From NCBI GenBank assembly GCA_024509875.1, contig JAMPIV010010577.1:614612-678611 (forward strand): 64,000 nucleotides of DNA, in the 5' to 3' direction. This DNA is from Oreohelix idahoensis. Taxonomy: Eukaryota; Mollusca; Gastropoda; Stylommatophora; Oreohelicidae. Under the pieces are notes generated by a model. It was given only the letters and a program-made list of their open reading frames with translations. It was not told where the DNA came from and made no database searches. Made by a program: the position numbers and the translations under genes. Each line of letters opens with the position of its first letter. Within the stretch, counting starts at the first letter, position 1. Shown piece after piece: positions 12,579-25,711 of this stretch.

Positions 12579-12776
12579 CAATGGATGGGTTTGAAAAAAA
12601 ATCGAAAAAAGGTGATTCGTCTTACGAGGACAAAAGACAAAGAAAATAGTCTACGTTACGGCCACAAGGCCTTTCCTGACGAAGGCCTTGTGGCCGTAAC
12701 GTAGACTATTTTCTTTGTCTTTTGTCCTCGTAAGACGAATCACCTTTTTTCGATTTTTTTTCAAACCCATCCATTG
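12579..12776. repeat. Perfect 95-bp inverted repeat with 8-base loop
   Basis: The arms 12579-12673 and 12682-12776 are exact reverse complements around the loop tcctgacg. They include matched homopolymers (8 A versus 8 T, 6 A versus 6 T). Such perfection, while the flanking element shows mutations elsewhere, means it is either very young, under structural constraint, or an assembly fold-back. Confidence 0.95.
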
Positions 12777-13209
12777 AGTTGGAAATAGTAACGTACGCAC
12801 GGGAAAATTGAGTAAACAGTATTTGAGAACAACTCAGTGGGGTGAGCTTGGAAGGACCAATGGGATGACTCGTAAACAAGATCAGAAGATGAGAGAATAA
12901 ATTGAAGGACAAAAGAAATCAGTCCGAGCCGAGATTTTGACGTGGCAAGAGTGAATTGCCGGGCTCTCAAAACATGAAACTGTGGGTAACAGTTGTTCAA
13001 GAGAAAACAGATAGATAGCTCTAGATTGAATAGTGGTAGAAATTCTGGATACTAGATTAAACTGTGCTTTGAACATAAGGCTAGCTTATAGAGGTGCTTA
13101 GTAGAAATTGTGATAAGTATTTGGACTTCTTTGACTCTGGTAAGATTGACTTTTCTTGACTTATATCGTATGTTGTATAAACTGATGCCAAAAAGAGAAC
13201 TGAGGTGCA

Positions 13210-13415
13210 GAAATATAGCCAGGACATTACAAGAGGGTAATGCTGCTCCTGCTTAAGTGAGCGATCAACAAAGAGAAAATATTTGAAGATGAGTTTTGTT
13301 GGCACCAATGTTAATTAGTGAGTCATGTTTTCAGAAATCTAGCCAAGACCATACAAGAGGGTAATGCTGCTCACGCATAAGGGAGCGGTTAACAAAGAGG
13401 GAATATTGAAGGTGA
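13210..13415. repeat. Imperfect tandem duplication, ~120-bp period
   Basis: The block containing tacaagagggtaatgctgct occurs at about 13229 and again at about 13352, with similar following sequence (gagcgatcaacaaagag versus gagcggttaacaaagag). It lies inside the nested LTR-like insertion. Confidence 0.75.
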
Positions 13416-14323
13416 ACATTTGACTAAGTACAAAGCGGACAACTTACATACAGCAGATTATGCAGGATTAGCTGTCATGAATTAAAGGAGAGGTATGGGC
13501 TACGACGAGAATAAGAAGGGGGAGTTTGAAAATACTCTAACGTCTATAAATGCATATTCTGCGCTCTCTCATGTCAGCGTAAGTATCAAGGCTGCCACAT
13601 GAGTATTAGACATTTGTTTAATTATTACAGGTATAACTATGGAATTGTAAATGCTGCATTGTAAATGAGTTAAGCTTATCCAGGTTGGGATAGGTGAGGA
13701 TATGACCCCAAGGAGTTAGGGAAACTATTGTAAGAATACTGAGGAAATAGAAAGAGATTGAGACCAAAGTTAGCAGCCTATGCACCTAATAGGAATAAGC
13801 GAGAGGCAATATTTATACGTATACCTAGGGATATCTGGCGGAATCCAGTAGGAGACATAAAGACTTTGAATATTGAAAATTGTGTCGGATGAATTGATGT
13901 TTTTGAAGAACCATGGATATTGTCTCATGTAAATAAAATTGTTGAAGTTGAATCACATCACTCCAGTTGCTTAAAATGTGTGAAGAGATTGAGGGATAGA
14001 GAGGTATAAGGAGTGATCTTAGGTTGGAAATTAAGTAACCACTAATACGAATCAGTCGCTAATCAACAACAAGGAGGGAAGAACGAGCTCTGGAAGTAGA
14101 ACGAACCCAACTATATCTCATCCAAGAATTAACACCTCTGGTAGTAAGGAACAGTAATTTAAGGATAGCTTCACTTCGAAGATAGATAAATGATACCTAA
14201 CTAGGCCTGCCTCAGTCACCTAGTTATAATCAAGTAGGAACCACCACCACGGTCACATCAGGACTATTTGGTGCCGTTGGACTAGTTCCTAGTTATAAAA
14301 GAAATACAGGGCATACGGTCACA

Positions 14324-15106
14324 CTATGAACGGGGTGTCCACATTAATGCACGCCTGGGGGTAAGACTCAACTTTGAACCCAAAATTAGTACACTTTACA
14401 GTTTTGCCTGTAAGGCAGGAGTCGTCGATACTTGACCGACGCACCCCAATTGTGGTGCATCCAGTGTCCCTCAACACCCGGACTGGTCTATTCTCCATCT
14501 TGCCTTCGTGGAGAATCACCTTGCCAGTCTCATGGACTGCCGATAGACATGGTGCCGCATGCAGGCACTGAAGCACTAACCTCTCGTTCGCGAGGAACAA
14601 AGGGCGACACCCCGCACAGTTCTCATCGTTGACTGTGTCCAACACAACCGCGGAATTCGCGTGTTCTATCAGGATAGTGCATATGTCAGAATATTGACCC
14701 CTGCCACCACAATTGGTACACATTCGCTCCCTTTTCGACTCATGACGTGGACTCTCACTGGGGCTTTTAGATGGTGACGATCGCGCATCGCAGTCGGAAG
14801 ATCGACTCTCTGAGGAACCGCTCCTCTGCTTGGAATGTTTTGCTTTATACCACAACCGGTCTTCGCCCTGAGAGTCCTCGAAGCGTACCTGCTTACGCGC
14901 TTGGCGCTCCCCTCCGTCGCTATAACTTTTACATTGTCGGTTCTGCCAACTCGGCCCACTATTCCGATGGTATCGGAAGTTCCCAAAAATACCTCTACGT
15001 GGCTGACAGGGACTGGACAACCTCCCGTCATGCCGCTCTTGGCACCTATCCGCATCGCCTGACTGATTTCGCCGCGGTTGGCGTTGCACTTAGCCAACGC
15101 CTGCAA
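14324..15106 (-). pseudogene. Nucleocapsid and proximal protease of the 9-kb element
   Basis: The minus strand encodes a very basic Arg/Ser/Gln-rich segment, then ERMCTNCGGRGQYSDICTI. This resembles a CX2CX4HX4C zinc knuckle in which the His position is Gln, so metal binding is doubtful. A CxxC block (NCAGCRPLF) and the protease active site VLRDTGCTTIGVRRS follow, then VDTPFI, where the nested insertion cuts the frame. The DTG catalytic triad is intact here. It would mature Gag and bind RNA in the particle. The frame relative to the gag segment upstream is shifted near 15090-15106. Confidence 0.75.
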
Positions 15107-15949
15107 CTAAGGCGTCTGTTAGACCTGACTTCTGAACGGGTTTACCCGCGTGGGCCAGGACATAATGATGCCCCAATTGAGCCATGGACTCAATGTCTTT
15201 TGGCTTGCGCTCTTTGAAGAACGGGACCAACTCAGTTGAGCACGACGACAACACTTTGTCTCGCAGCATCAAGTCTAACAAGCCATCATAGTCCTTCATT
15301 ATCACCTCCATTTCGAACCATCTATTCAGCAGGAGCTTTATCTTCAAAATAAAGTCCTCGATGTTTTGGTCTGCGCTTGGCATCGCGTTTCTGAAACGAG
15401 TCCGGTATCCGTCAGCAGTCAGACGGAACTTCCGGAGCATCTTTTCCTTTACTTTGTCGTAACCGGCCCTTTCATCTAGCTAGAGGCTATAAAAAGTCTC
15501 CATCGCAGATCCCACTAGCAACGTCGATAGCAGAGATGACCACTGATCTCTGTCAGCCTTCCAGGCCACGCATACGACCTCGAACTTCTCGAGGAAAAAA
15601 TCTAAACTATCGATTTTGTCATTGAAATTAGGCAGACGCAGCCTAAAGGGACGATGAGACCCCCAGTAGTCGAGTTCTGATCACTCGCACCCACTTCCAG
15701 TTCCTTTAATTGTATTTCCTTATCAATCCTCATTCTCTCCTTCTCTAACTCTAATTCTCTCTCCATCTTCTTTTCTTGTAATTCAAACTCTCTTCTTTTG
15801 AGCTCTAACTCTTCAGCTCGAGCATCCCTTAAGGCATTCTGGTTCTCTTTTGATTGGAATTCTGCCTTGGCATAATCCAATAGTTCTGTTCCTGTGTACC
15901 CAGCTTCCTTGCCTATCCGCATGAAACAATCAATGTCCATGATGTACAC
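15090..15949 (-). pseudogene. Gag of the 9-kb element
   Basis: The frame starts with MDIDCFMRIGKEAGYTGTELLDYAKAEF, then a charged coiled coil (ELELKRREFELQEKKMERE). It shifts frame near 15600, runs through FFLEKFEVVCVAWKADRDQW, meets a TAG near 15480, and continues with MLRKFRLTADGYRTRFRNAM...LLLNRWFEMEVIMKDYDGLLDLMLRDKV...FFKERKPKD. This parallels the gag at 1.7-2.65 kb in order and wording (LNRWIE, ERKPTS), so both are one lineage with a SCAN-like capsid domain. The breaks make it non-functional. Confidence 0.75.
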
Positions 15950-18872
15950 TCAGAATACTCACTATTATCTCTTGCTTTAGATTTTTACTATGCAACTATT
16001 CCATCGTATATACTTCACTTATATCACCAGATAAATCTCTGCTTACAAAGTATGCAGTAATGATAGTAAATATTGATATCACTTCTCCAATATACACATA
16101 CATATATGCATGCAAGTATATATCACCTCACCTCTCACTGTATACACATCATCCACCTTTACCTCTTATTGTATAAATATAGTCTTACTTTGCCACTTGG
16201 CTACTGTCTCATTACTCTGAAACTTTGGTCATTCCGACCACATAGTCTCTGTGATACACTCAAAGACCCTTACAATAGTCGACAATTGTACAACAACAGC
16301 TGATGATACTTCCTGGTGCTATGACACCACTATACCAACTTGACAATAAATCAGTTTTTACTCCAAAGTCTGTCACTGGCACCCACATTGGTGGTATACT
16401 CAAATAATACTTTTGATTATTACTAATCTATCATATAAATGTTTCTATTTTCAAAATGAGCACTACACAGATGAAACAACACGAACTAAACACTACGAAA
16501 ACAAAAATCCCAGTCACGAGGAATAAGATGATAGACAAAGTAGAGCAGAGGTAGATTAAAATATACAATGCGTGACTGTGCACGAACGAAAACAAGGGAT
16601 CCCTGTAAACGTATTTACAAGATAGAAAGATGGAACAAGAGATCACGCCACTTGAACACAACAAAAGAATTACTGAATGTGCAAGACAATGTAAATACAA
16701 ACTGCACCAATACACCTAACACCAACAGGGCTTGGAATGTTAAGTAGGGCAGTTGCATGAAAACCGTCTGTCTTACTCCACCACTAAACATACACAGCCA
16801 CCCCCTAGAAATAAATCAGTCTAGTTCAATCTTTTCCCACAAGTAGGACCAGAATGAATTAATCTCGCCACCCGTCCACCCTTGAACAAACAAATATACT
16901 ATTCACACAGTAGACTAACAACCACTACATACAACGATGAAGTACTGAGAACTATCACCCTCACTAACCACTATCCACTCACTCCAGTCAAAAGAAACTA
17001 CCTAACATGTAACCAATAATAACAGAAATAATACAAATGCCCCAAGTAATAGGAAATAGAGTGGAAGATCCCACCTAACTAACTAACCCCATATAAACAT
17101 CCAGACTAAGTTCTAGAAAGAAAGTAGGGAAAGAACAGAACAAAAGGAAAGAAAATAACAACAAATAATTAAGCAAGTTCCAAGAAGCAGATGAAGAAAT
17201 AGCACTAAACTACTCTAAAAGATCAGATTAATAGACAGAAAAGAAAATTTAGAATTTAGGGAAAAAACAAGAAAGAACAATATAGCATATGGTACCAAAA
17301 GTTACAAACAAAAACTTAACTGACGCTCCAGCGATGCTTGACCCCGTAACTTCTCAGCAATGGTGATGAAAATGAAGACGGACAAAACGTAACTCCTACT
17401 TGAAACATCCAACAGCAAAAAATAAGTCCAAAAAATCAGACTTCTCCGTAAGACTGTGTGCCAGCACATGCAATACTGTCCTTTGGCACGGTAGTGCAAC
17501 CACTATCCAGGCGACTACACTGTTCTACACGATGCTTTTACAGCACTGTCCACTGAAAAATATGAGGATCATATATCCACAAGTCTATGTGCCAGCCAAT
17601 ATCATTACTGTCTTTCGGCACTATGATACGTAAAATATCCCAGTCAGGATCACTTCACTGCGGCACTTCAGGATTCCAGCAGTCTTTAGCACAGAGTACT
17701 CCAGGACCACTGAGATCAGCAGGCTTCACTCTTCTGCACAGTATATTTGCCGGGTCACAACAGAGGCGTTGGTAGGCTTCCACTGGACAGGCACCTCAAA
17801 GAGGTATGACAGCGACAGAACTTGGCAAAATCTCTGGAAGGTAATGTTCCCAGGTAGGGAGAGCAGTACGTGTACTGGCGCTGCTGCAGGTAGGCTAGAA
17901 AACAATGATGTCAAGAACCAATCTACTCTGGTTGCCTAAATGTAGACCATTATCAAGATATGAGCAGCTGCACGCCCTTTGGGATATCCACAGCGCAGGT
18001 TGGCTGCAGTGCTCAACCACAGTCTCTTTTTATAGCACGGGATGGCTGCAGTGCAGGAACATACGTAGGTAGATTGTAGCAGGAACTCCCCAGGAATTCG
18101 GCTGAATGGCTACTACTTGTGACGGGAACAGGACACTTGCTTACAACAAAACACCCTAACACACCTGTAGCCTAGGTAAACTTAAAAGTTTACAAAGGTA
18201 CTCCACAACAACTCCTAACACCTCTAAGGTAACACTCAAAGTCACAATGTATCAACCAGGATAGCGCAACAACTGAAGTCGTCTCCACGCCCTTTTGAAC
18301 ACGTAACTTTACTCCGCAGGGAGCCCCAAATTTACCAATAAATCGTGAAGACTACCTTGTAATATGTCTACTGAAAGCCAGACACCAGCAGCACTTTATT
18401 CCATCCCTTTGACACAACTTATAACAAAACTAGCCAGCCTACACCAAAATTAACTTTCAAACACAGTGTCAACCACAAACAATGTCCAAATATTATCTGA
18501 ACTGAAAATAACAATCTTTCACTGAGAAGCTGGGACCTGTCTTCTATCTAGGTCACTGCCGATAACGAGGTCACTCGACCGTAACAGTACACTATCACTG
18601 ACTAACGAACACACTGACATGAAATTGGAAGACCCAAAAATAACTCACTATTGTGACTTAGTCAACAGAAGGAGTCAACACATTGTGACTAAAACCTTCT
18701 AACATACTGTGTGCATCTTAAATTCGGGCCTATCTAGAAAAAAACATAGGCACTACGACCTTTTATAAAGAATAGGACGGACCACCCAGAAGTCAGCTGG
18801 GAATTAAATACTATAAAATACAGGACCCACGGCCTATAGGCTCCCCAAAAAAAATCGGACGTAGCCCTCAGA
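15950..18872 (-). other. Long 5' leader of the 9-kb element, with TATA-like and AATAAA motifs
   Basis: Almost 3 kb separate gag from the 5' LTR, with no credible coding frame. On the minus strand there is a TATA-like TTTATAAAAGG near 18765, AATAAAGTGCTGCTGG near 18400, and AAATTTGGGGCTCCC near 18330. The last resembles a post-LTR leader, so part of this may be remnant of another LTR. Immediately after the 5' LTR a TTTTTTTTGGGGAGCC block at about 18850 is the candidate leader start. An impure ~130-bp repeat (gccagcacatgcaatactgt, gccagccaatatcattactgt) lies at 17460-17630. Confidence 0.5.
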
Positions 18873-19500
18873 TGTCAACTCCTCTATTTCTGCTGTGGAT
18901 TTAACACTGACGCTAATTTAATACCTAGCTCATTATCTAAGAATACGACCACAACATGAAATGGCTGACACGTGAAGATAACACTTTCTGTAGGAATTCC
19001 CCTTTTAATCAAGCACTACACGCAGTATAGCCACACACGTCTGAAACAATATGGAATACATAAAATACTGCCCGAGAAACTTCTCGAAGTAATATATCAA
19101 AATACTCCTAACAAATGACAGTATAACAGTATACAAACTCAGTGCTGAACAATCGCTCACAATGGCAAACTGGAAACTACACAATCGAAAAAACCAATCC
19201 ACTGGCAAATATACCCGAAGGCCTGACAATAATATCACTGGACACTAAACCACTTCAGAATTATAATTATGCCCGCTAGACTAAATCAATACAGACTATT
19301 TTCCACAATCAACGAAAAGGGAACAACCAAAAATGTCCGTTCCTCTCTGACAAAGGCCCAGCGTCAACTGTCTCTTTCGCGAATTTCTTTTTTCCACTAC
19401 CGGTGTCACACGACTAACCGGTTTTTCAAAAAGTTATCAGCGTTGCCAAAACTCGCTGATAACGATGTCACCAATCTATTTTTCTAAATATGCCGTGACA
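18873..19500 (-). repeat. 5' LTR of the 9-kb element
   Basis: 628-bp direct repeat of 10444-11070, with the same termini and flanked outside by ctagc. It contains the start of transcription in LTR elements generally; no clear TATA box is visible by eye. Confidence 0.92.
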
Positions 19501-19505
19501 CTAGC

Positions 19506-20304
19506 ACAATTCATATCAAACGCATCAGCTGCTGCAAAAATATTTATGATCTCTACAACAGAATGAAACTCCGTATTAATGGTCGGAAGACTATCAACAC
19601 ATATTCAACCCTCATATCATCTGAGACATGCTTGAAATACTACGGTATGCAAGCACCTACTTTTCTCATCGTTTATTCAAGTCTGAACGGGCTAGGAGCA
19701 GCAATTTTACAACCAGACTAAAACACAGAAGGTCACTATTCCAAAAAAAACATCGTCCTGCAGCTTATGTAAGCAAGATATTAAGTTCTGGCGAAAAGAA
19801 ACCTGCAAACTTTGATAGAAATGCTAGCTGTGCGTTTTGGAATCAAACGCTTCCAAATATTTCTCATCAATCGCCCATTTACAATTCTCTCGGATCACAA
19901 GCCACTTGAGATAACTGTCGTGCTTAGATAGGTTTTAAAGTTATTTCTGGTCCCGCCTGAGTATAGTGGATGGTGATAGTACGTGAGAAGTAAAGGTGTA
20001 AGAAAATAGATTTTTACGAGTGGATAGTGTAAGGAGTACTCTCTGGACTGAGTAGTTTCTCTAGTCCAGCCTATCTATACGACTATAATTTAGTATAAGA
20101 CAATCTTGCACCTCCCTATATATAGCAATATACGTTTACCTAAACACTCACACACAGCTATGTGACAACAAAACACACAAATATGAAAAAAACTATGGTT
20201 AGACGGGTATGGGTCTGACCAACACACAAAGTTTAGTTCTTTTGTTGTTTATTATCATCAAACTTTACAACATCGAATATCTAAAGAAAGATCAAATAAA
20301 TCAG

Positions 20305-20307
<3 letters not shown>
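19506..20307. other. Unassigned spacer
   Basis: No recognisable feature between the LTR element and the first (TA)n block. Short frames here lack motifs. Confidence 0.4.

Positions 20308-20377
<70 letters not shown>
20308..20377. repeat. (TA)n microsatellite, ~70 bp
   Basis: Uninterrupted AT dinucleotide run. Confidence 0.98.
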
Positions 20378-21564
<1,187 letters not shown>

Positions 21565-22194
21565 TTACCAATTGAAAACGTTAATGAACATAAAACTCTA
21601 GGAATAGTCGTTGACCAGCATCTAAATTGGAACTCACATGTTCATGCACTGACCAAGCAAACGGCACAGAAAGTTTACCAGTTAACTAAAATCAAACATT
21701 TCCTAGATGAAGATGCACGTAAATTGTTCTATATATCTCACATACAAACAAACCTTGACTATTGCTCCACAATCTGGGATGGTTGTTCTATGTCCAACAC
21801 AAAAAGACTCCATTCACTACAAAAGCGTGCAGTGCGTCTAGTTCCTGATAACTGCCTAGCACAGTGTGTAGATCTATATAAAGATCTCAAAATACTGCCT
21901 CTAAGAAAGAGCTTTCTGTTCAACAAAGCTAAATTTGTTCACAAAATCCTGTCACAGAATGCTCCAACATATCTGTGGACAATGTTCAAATACAGTGAAA
22001 GACGCAGTCAACGCCTTAACAAAATACAAGTGCCCAAGCCTAGGCTTGACTTATTCAAGAAAAGCTTAGCTTACTCTACTGCTCATCACTGGAACTCTCT
22101 TCCACATTATCTGAAAGATAACAACCTCAGTCCCTATTCATACAATCGTAAACTTTTCGAATACTTTATGAGTTCTGATTATCTGCCCCCCTAA
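21565..22194 (+). pseudogene. CR1/Jockey-group LINE reverse transcriptase C-terminus
   Basis: The open frame starts within the RT thumb (LPIENVNEHKTLGIVVDQHLNWNSHV) and continues with the post-RT signature YISHIQTNLDYCSTIWDGCS, then LHSLQKRAVRLV. It ends AHHWNSLPHYLKDNNLSPYSYNRKLFEYF before the stop at 22194. The LDYCSTIWG-type block and the NSLP block are characteristic of the CR1/Jockey supergroup. Endonuclease and RT palm are absent through 5' truncation. The frame is open over ~210 residues, so the copy is relatively young. Exact clade not determined. Confidence 0.85.
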
Positions 22195-22693
<499 letters not shown>

Positions 22694-22829
22694 TAATGTT
22701 TATTTTTATTTATTTTATTTTTACATTCATTATTATTATTATTTTTTTTTTAATTTTCAAAACGTACTTTATTAATGATGATTATTGCAAATGTAATATT
22801 ACTTTTATAATGATAAATGCATGCTTAAA

Positions 22830-22957
22830 GTAAATGTGAGGATGAAAGGATATAGTATATATGATGAGAGAGAGAGGAAGGGCAGAATGTCAGACGGGCC
22901 TGCGTGCCCAATTCTCAACCCTTTGAAAATAAAGTTCTTTCGTTCGTTCGTTCGTTC
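22830..22957 (+). mobile_element. Second, very short copy of the same LINE 3' end with (TTCG)n tail
   Basis: The segment gaggaagggcagaatgtcag through ccctttgaaaataaagtt repeats the 3' UTR end seen at 22440-22505 with few differences. It then ends in ttcgttcgttcg instead of ctat. It is a 5'-truncated copy of roughly 100-130 bp lying about 170 bp beyond the first. Confidence 0.85.
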
Positions 22958-23825
22958 ACTTACTAAAATCACACAGAAGGCAATATAATGTCAATTCTAT
23001 GGTCCACTATCAGTCACCTAGCATTAATTCAGTCAGCTAAACCGTATCTTTCTGTGTAAGAAAGCGGGTAATGATGGAAATACATTACTGAACAACTAGC
23101 AAGAAAATAGCTACGCGTTATTTATTTTGCTAGTTCTAACACTTAGAAAATCACAGTGAATTTAAGATGATAAAACTTTTAACACTTTAATACCCATAAG
23201 CACAAATTTATATTACCAGAAATCCAGAAAGAAAACACCACGAAACCATTAACATATCTAATCCCAATGGTTCTAGATAACGTGTTTAGATTTTGCAAAA
23301 AATTCTGAGCAACAACTGATAACCGATTTGAGGATCCACAGTTTATATAGATCATGTTATTATGATCACTAGAGAATGTTACTTTTCACACTTTTAGCGC
23401 ATAGTAGAAATCGGGAAACTACGTTTCTCAGATGAAAGGTCCTCTGAACCGTTTCTCTTGTCGAGCGGTGGCTGACCAACATCAAAAGGCCCTCGTTACG
23501 ATAACAGGGTTTCTTTCAAAATCGCTCGCGTCTCGAGATGAAATGCTAATCGACGTCAGAGGCTCTCACGTCTATCTGGGTCTTAGCAGATTTTTGCCCC
23601 GTATCTGAAGATCAAAGGGTTATGTTTTTATCCCATGTCCGATGATTCACAGATCAGCTCGCGTGAGAAACTTTTGTAAACAAACCCTATTCGCTGGCAG
23701 GTCACGAAAGTTGGTAAACAGACCCGTTTGTTTACGTCTCAAAGAATAGATGGTATCTCAATCTGTTGTGGCCAGTGCGGAGTCTGAAGATTACCACTTG
23801 TTCTCTTCTGTTGAGCTGGTAGTAA
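22958..23825. other. Unassigned spacer
   Basis: Sequence between the LINE tail and the Gmr1-type fragment. A locally GC-richer part (23450-23760) contains repeated gtaaacaaaccc/gtaaacagaccc words but no coding motif. Confidence 0.35.
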
Positions 23826-25711
23826 GCATATTTTAATAAGAAAGAGAAGGATAGGGAGCTAGCTGTGGGGGAGAAGGTGCTTCTTCTGCTACCCGGCAGC
23901 AGCAACAAACTACAAATTGGATGGCAAGGTCCATACACTGTTTTAGAAAAGGTATTTAGAACTAACTACAAGATAGACAAGAAAGGAAAGGAAAAAGTCT
24001 ATCATGTGAACCTTCTTAAGAAGTATATTGACAGAAACAATATAGAAGGGACACATTTAATGACCTTGTCCATAGCCACTGAGATGAAGAATGAACCTCT
24101 CGCCTCGTATGAGTACCCCCTGGAATCCTGTGAAACTCATGCACAGATGAAGATCAGTAGCCATCTGACACAAGGGCAGAGGGAAAAGATTAAAAAGGTT
24201 CTGGAAAATCATACAGACGTGTTAACGGACAAACCGGGGCACACAAACTTGTTGGAATATGACTTGAAACTTACTTACTTAGTCGTTCCCCTTCTACCGT
24301 GAGGTGTAGAGGTTGACATGAAACTACTAGACCCAACACCCATCTGTATGAGAGCCTATACTATCATATTCGCAAAAGAGAAAGCTTTAAAAGAGGAGAT
24401 AGAGTATCTGTTAAAAGAAGGAATTATTTCGCACAGTGAATCTCCTTACAGCTCCAGTGTGGTATTGTTGAGGAAACCCTCTGGGGAACATAGACTGTGT
24501 ATAGACTACAGGAAACTGAATGCTGTCACAGAAAGTCAGGTAGATCCATTACCTGATACTAACCAACTGTTTGCCAGACTGAATAAGGCAAAATATTTTT
24601 CCAAGGTAGATCTCAGCAAGGGGTATTACCAAATTCCAGTGAAGCCTGAGATTCGACCTTATCTGGCTTTTAGCACCTCGGAAGGGCACTATGAGTTTAA
24701 CATGTTACCGTTTGGATTAAAGAATGCGCCGAGTGTGTTTTCCAGAAAGATGCGAAAACTGTTAGAACCATTGAAAAATCCATGTATTACTAATTTAGTG
24801 AATGATATCCTCATCGCTACAGAAAAATTTGAGGAACACGTTAACTCTTTGAATATGCTATTTGATAGACTCAGAGAGGCAAATTTGACTGCTAGACCAA
24901 CAAAATGTTGTACTGTGTGTAAAGAATAAGAATTCTTGGGACATACTGTGCATCAGGGTAGCATGACCCCTGACCCCAAGAACTTGGAGAAACTGCAGAG
25001 GGCACCTAGACCACATACTAAGAAGGGTGTGCGATCATTTGTGTCACTATGTGGCTTTTATCAAAAGTACATTACAAATTTTAACTCTGTGTGTGCTCCT
25101 CTGACGGATTTAACTCGTAAAGGAAAACCAGAAAAAATTGAATGGTCGGCAGAATGTGAATTGGCATATAATGAGTTAAAGGAAAAACTCACCAGCAAGC
25201 CTATATTGAAATTACCTCATTTGAGTCAGGAATTTGTGGTAAGAACGGACGCTAGTAATGTGGGCTTGGGAGCCACTTTGTTACAAAGGTCCTCTTCACC
25301 AGATGGGGAATTGAACCCAGTTGCTTATGCCAGTCGCAAATTAAACAGGGCGGAACAAAACTACTCAACTATTGAAAAAGAACGTTTGGCTTTAGTCTGG
25401 GCGATCAAGAAGTTCCAGATCTATCTATATGGTAGAACATTTGTGGTGCAATCAGATCATCAGCCACTGGTATTTTTAGCCCAGGCTAAACATGGTAATG
25501 CACGTTTGTTAAGGTGGTCTTTGCTCATTCAACCTTACTCGTTTACCATTGAATACATTCCTGGTTCGCAGAATGTTGGGGCAGATTTCTTGAGTAGGCA
25601 CCCACCTACAGATACCCAGGATAATCATAAAGCCTAGTTGCGTTCATTTGACTGGATTGTATCACGGATTATAAAATTGCATTGGGATGCATGTTTTTAA
25701 CAGGGGAGATG
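23826..25711 (+). pseudogene. 3' part of a Gmr1-type LTR element: integrase C-terminus, RT, RNase H
   Basis: A single frame encodes the integrase C-terminal end (GWQGPYTVLEKVFRTNYKI, a GPY/F module), then directly reverse transcriptase (EEIEYLLKEGIISHSESPYSSSVVLLRKP, VDLSKGYYQIPV, FGLKNAPSVFSR) and RNase H (RTDASNVGLGATL, TIEKERLALVWAI, QSDHQPLVF, NVGADFLSRHP). Integrase before RT is the order of Ty1/copia and of the unusual Gmr1 branch of Ty3-like elements; the sequences themselves are Ty3-like. The RT box reads LVND where the other copy has FMDD, so the first catalytic Asp is Asn. Stops: TGA at 24300-24302, inside an inserted RTE tail, and TAA at 24927-24929. A polypurine tract (aggggagatg, 25702-25711) ends the unit. 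Everything upstream of the integrase end is missing. Confidence 0.85.
24272..24313 (-). mobile_element. 42-bp RTE 3'-end insertion inside the Gmr1 RT
   Basis: This piece is the reverse complement of the last ~38 bp plus TAAG tail of RTE copy B (tacacctcacggtagaag, gggaacgactaagtaag). It is flanked by a 12-bp duplication, tgacttgaaact (24260-24271) and tgacatgaaact (24314-24325), differing by one base. The other Gmr1-type element in the window lacks the insert and has a single atgacatgaaact at this point. Confidence 0.9.

Larger units (their letters stand above)
12171..14323 (-). mobile_element. Nested 2153-bp LTR-like insertion (probable solo LTR)
   Basis: The insertion begins tgtcaccg and ends cggtcaca on the plus strand, so it has TG...CA ends with near-perfect terminal inversion. 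A 4-bp duplication, ctat, flanks it (12167-12170 and 14324-14327). Removing the insert and one ctat restores the protease frame at exactly the length seen in the related copy at 0.9 kb, which fixes both boundaries. No coding frame of note lies inside. The size, ends and 4-bp duplication fit a solo LTR of a Ty3-like element. A non-autonomous LTR-type element is the alternative. The orientation is uncertain; minus is given because TGTGACCG... reads naturally as an LTR start. Confidence 0.8.
10439..19505 (-). mobile_element. Complete 9.06-kb LTR retroelement with gag, protease and RRM-like segment, no RT
   Basis: Two direct repeats, 10444-11070 and 18873-19500, begin tgtcaactcc and end ccgtgaca, and they are bounded outside by an identical 5-bp target duplication, ctagc (10439-10443 and 19501-19505). 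This proves one insertion event. Coding sense is minus. The polypurine tract (AAAACGGGGGAGTGGTGGA on the minus strand) abuts the 3' LTR at 11071. From 5' to 3' on the minus strand: 5' LTR, ~2.9-kb leader, gag, nucleocapsid, protease interrupted by a nested insertion, an RRM-like segment, 3' LTR. No reverse transcriptase or integrase is present, so it is non-autonomous, either by deletion or by design. Confidence 0.9.
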
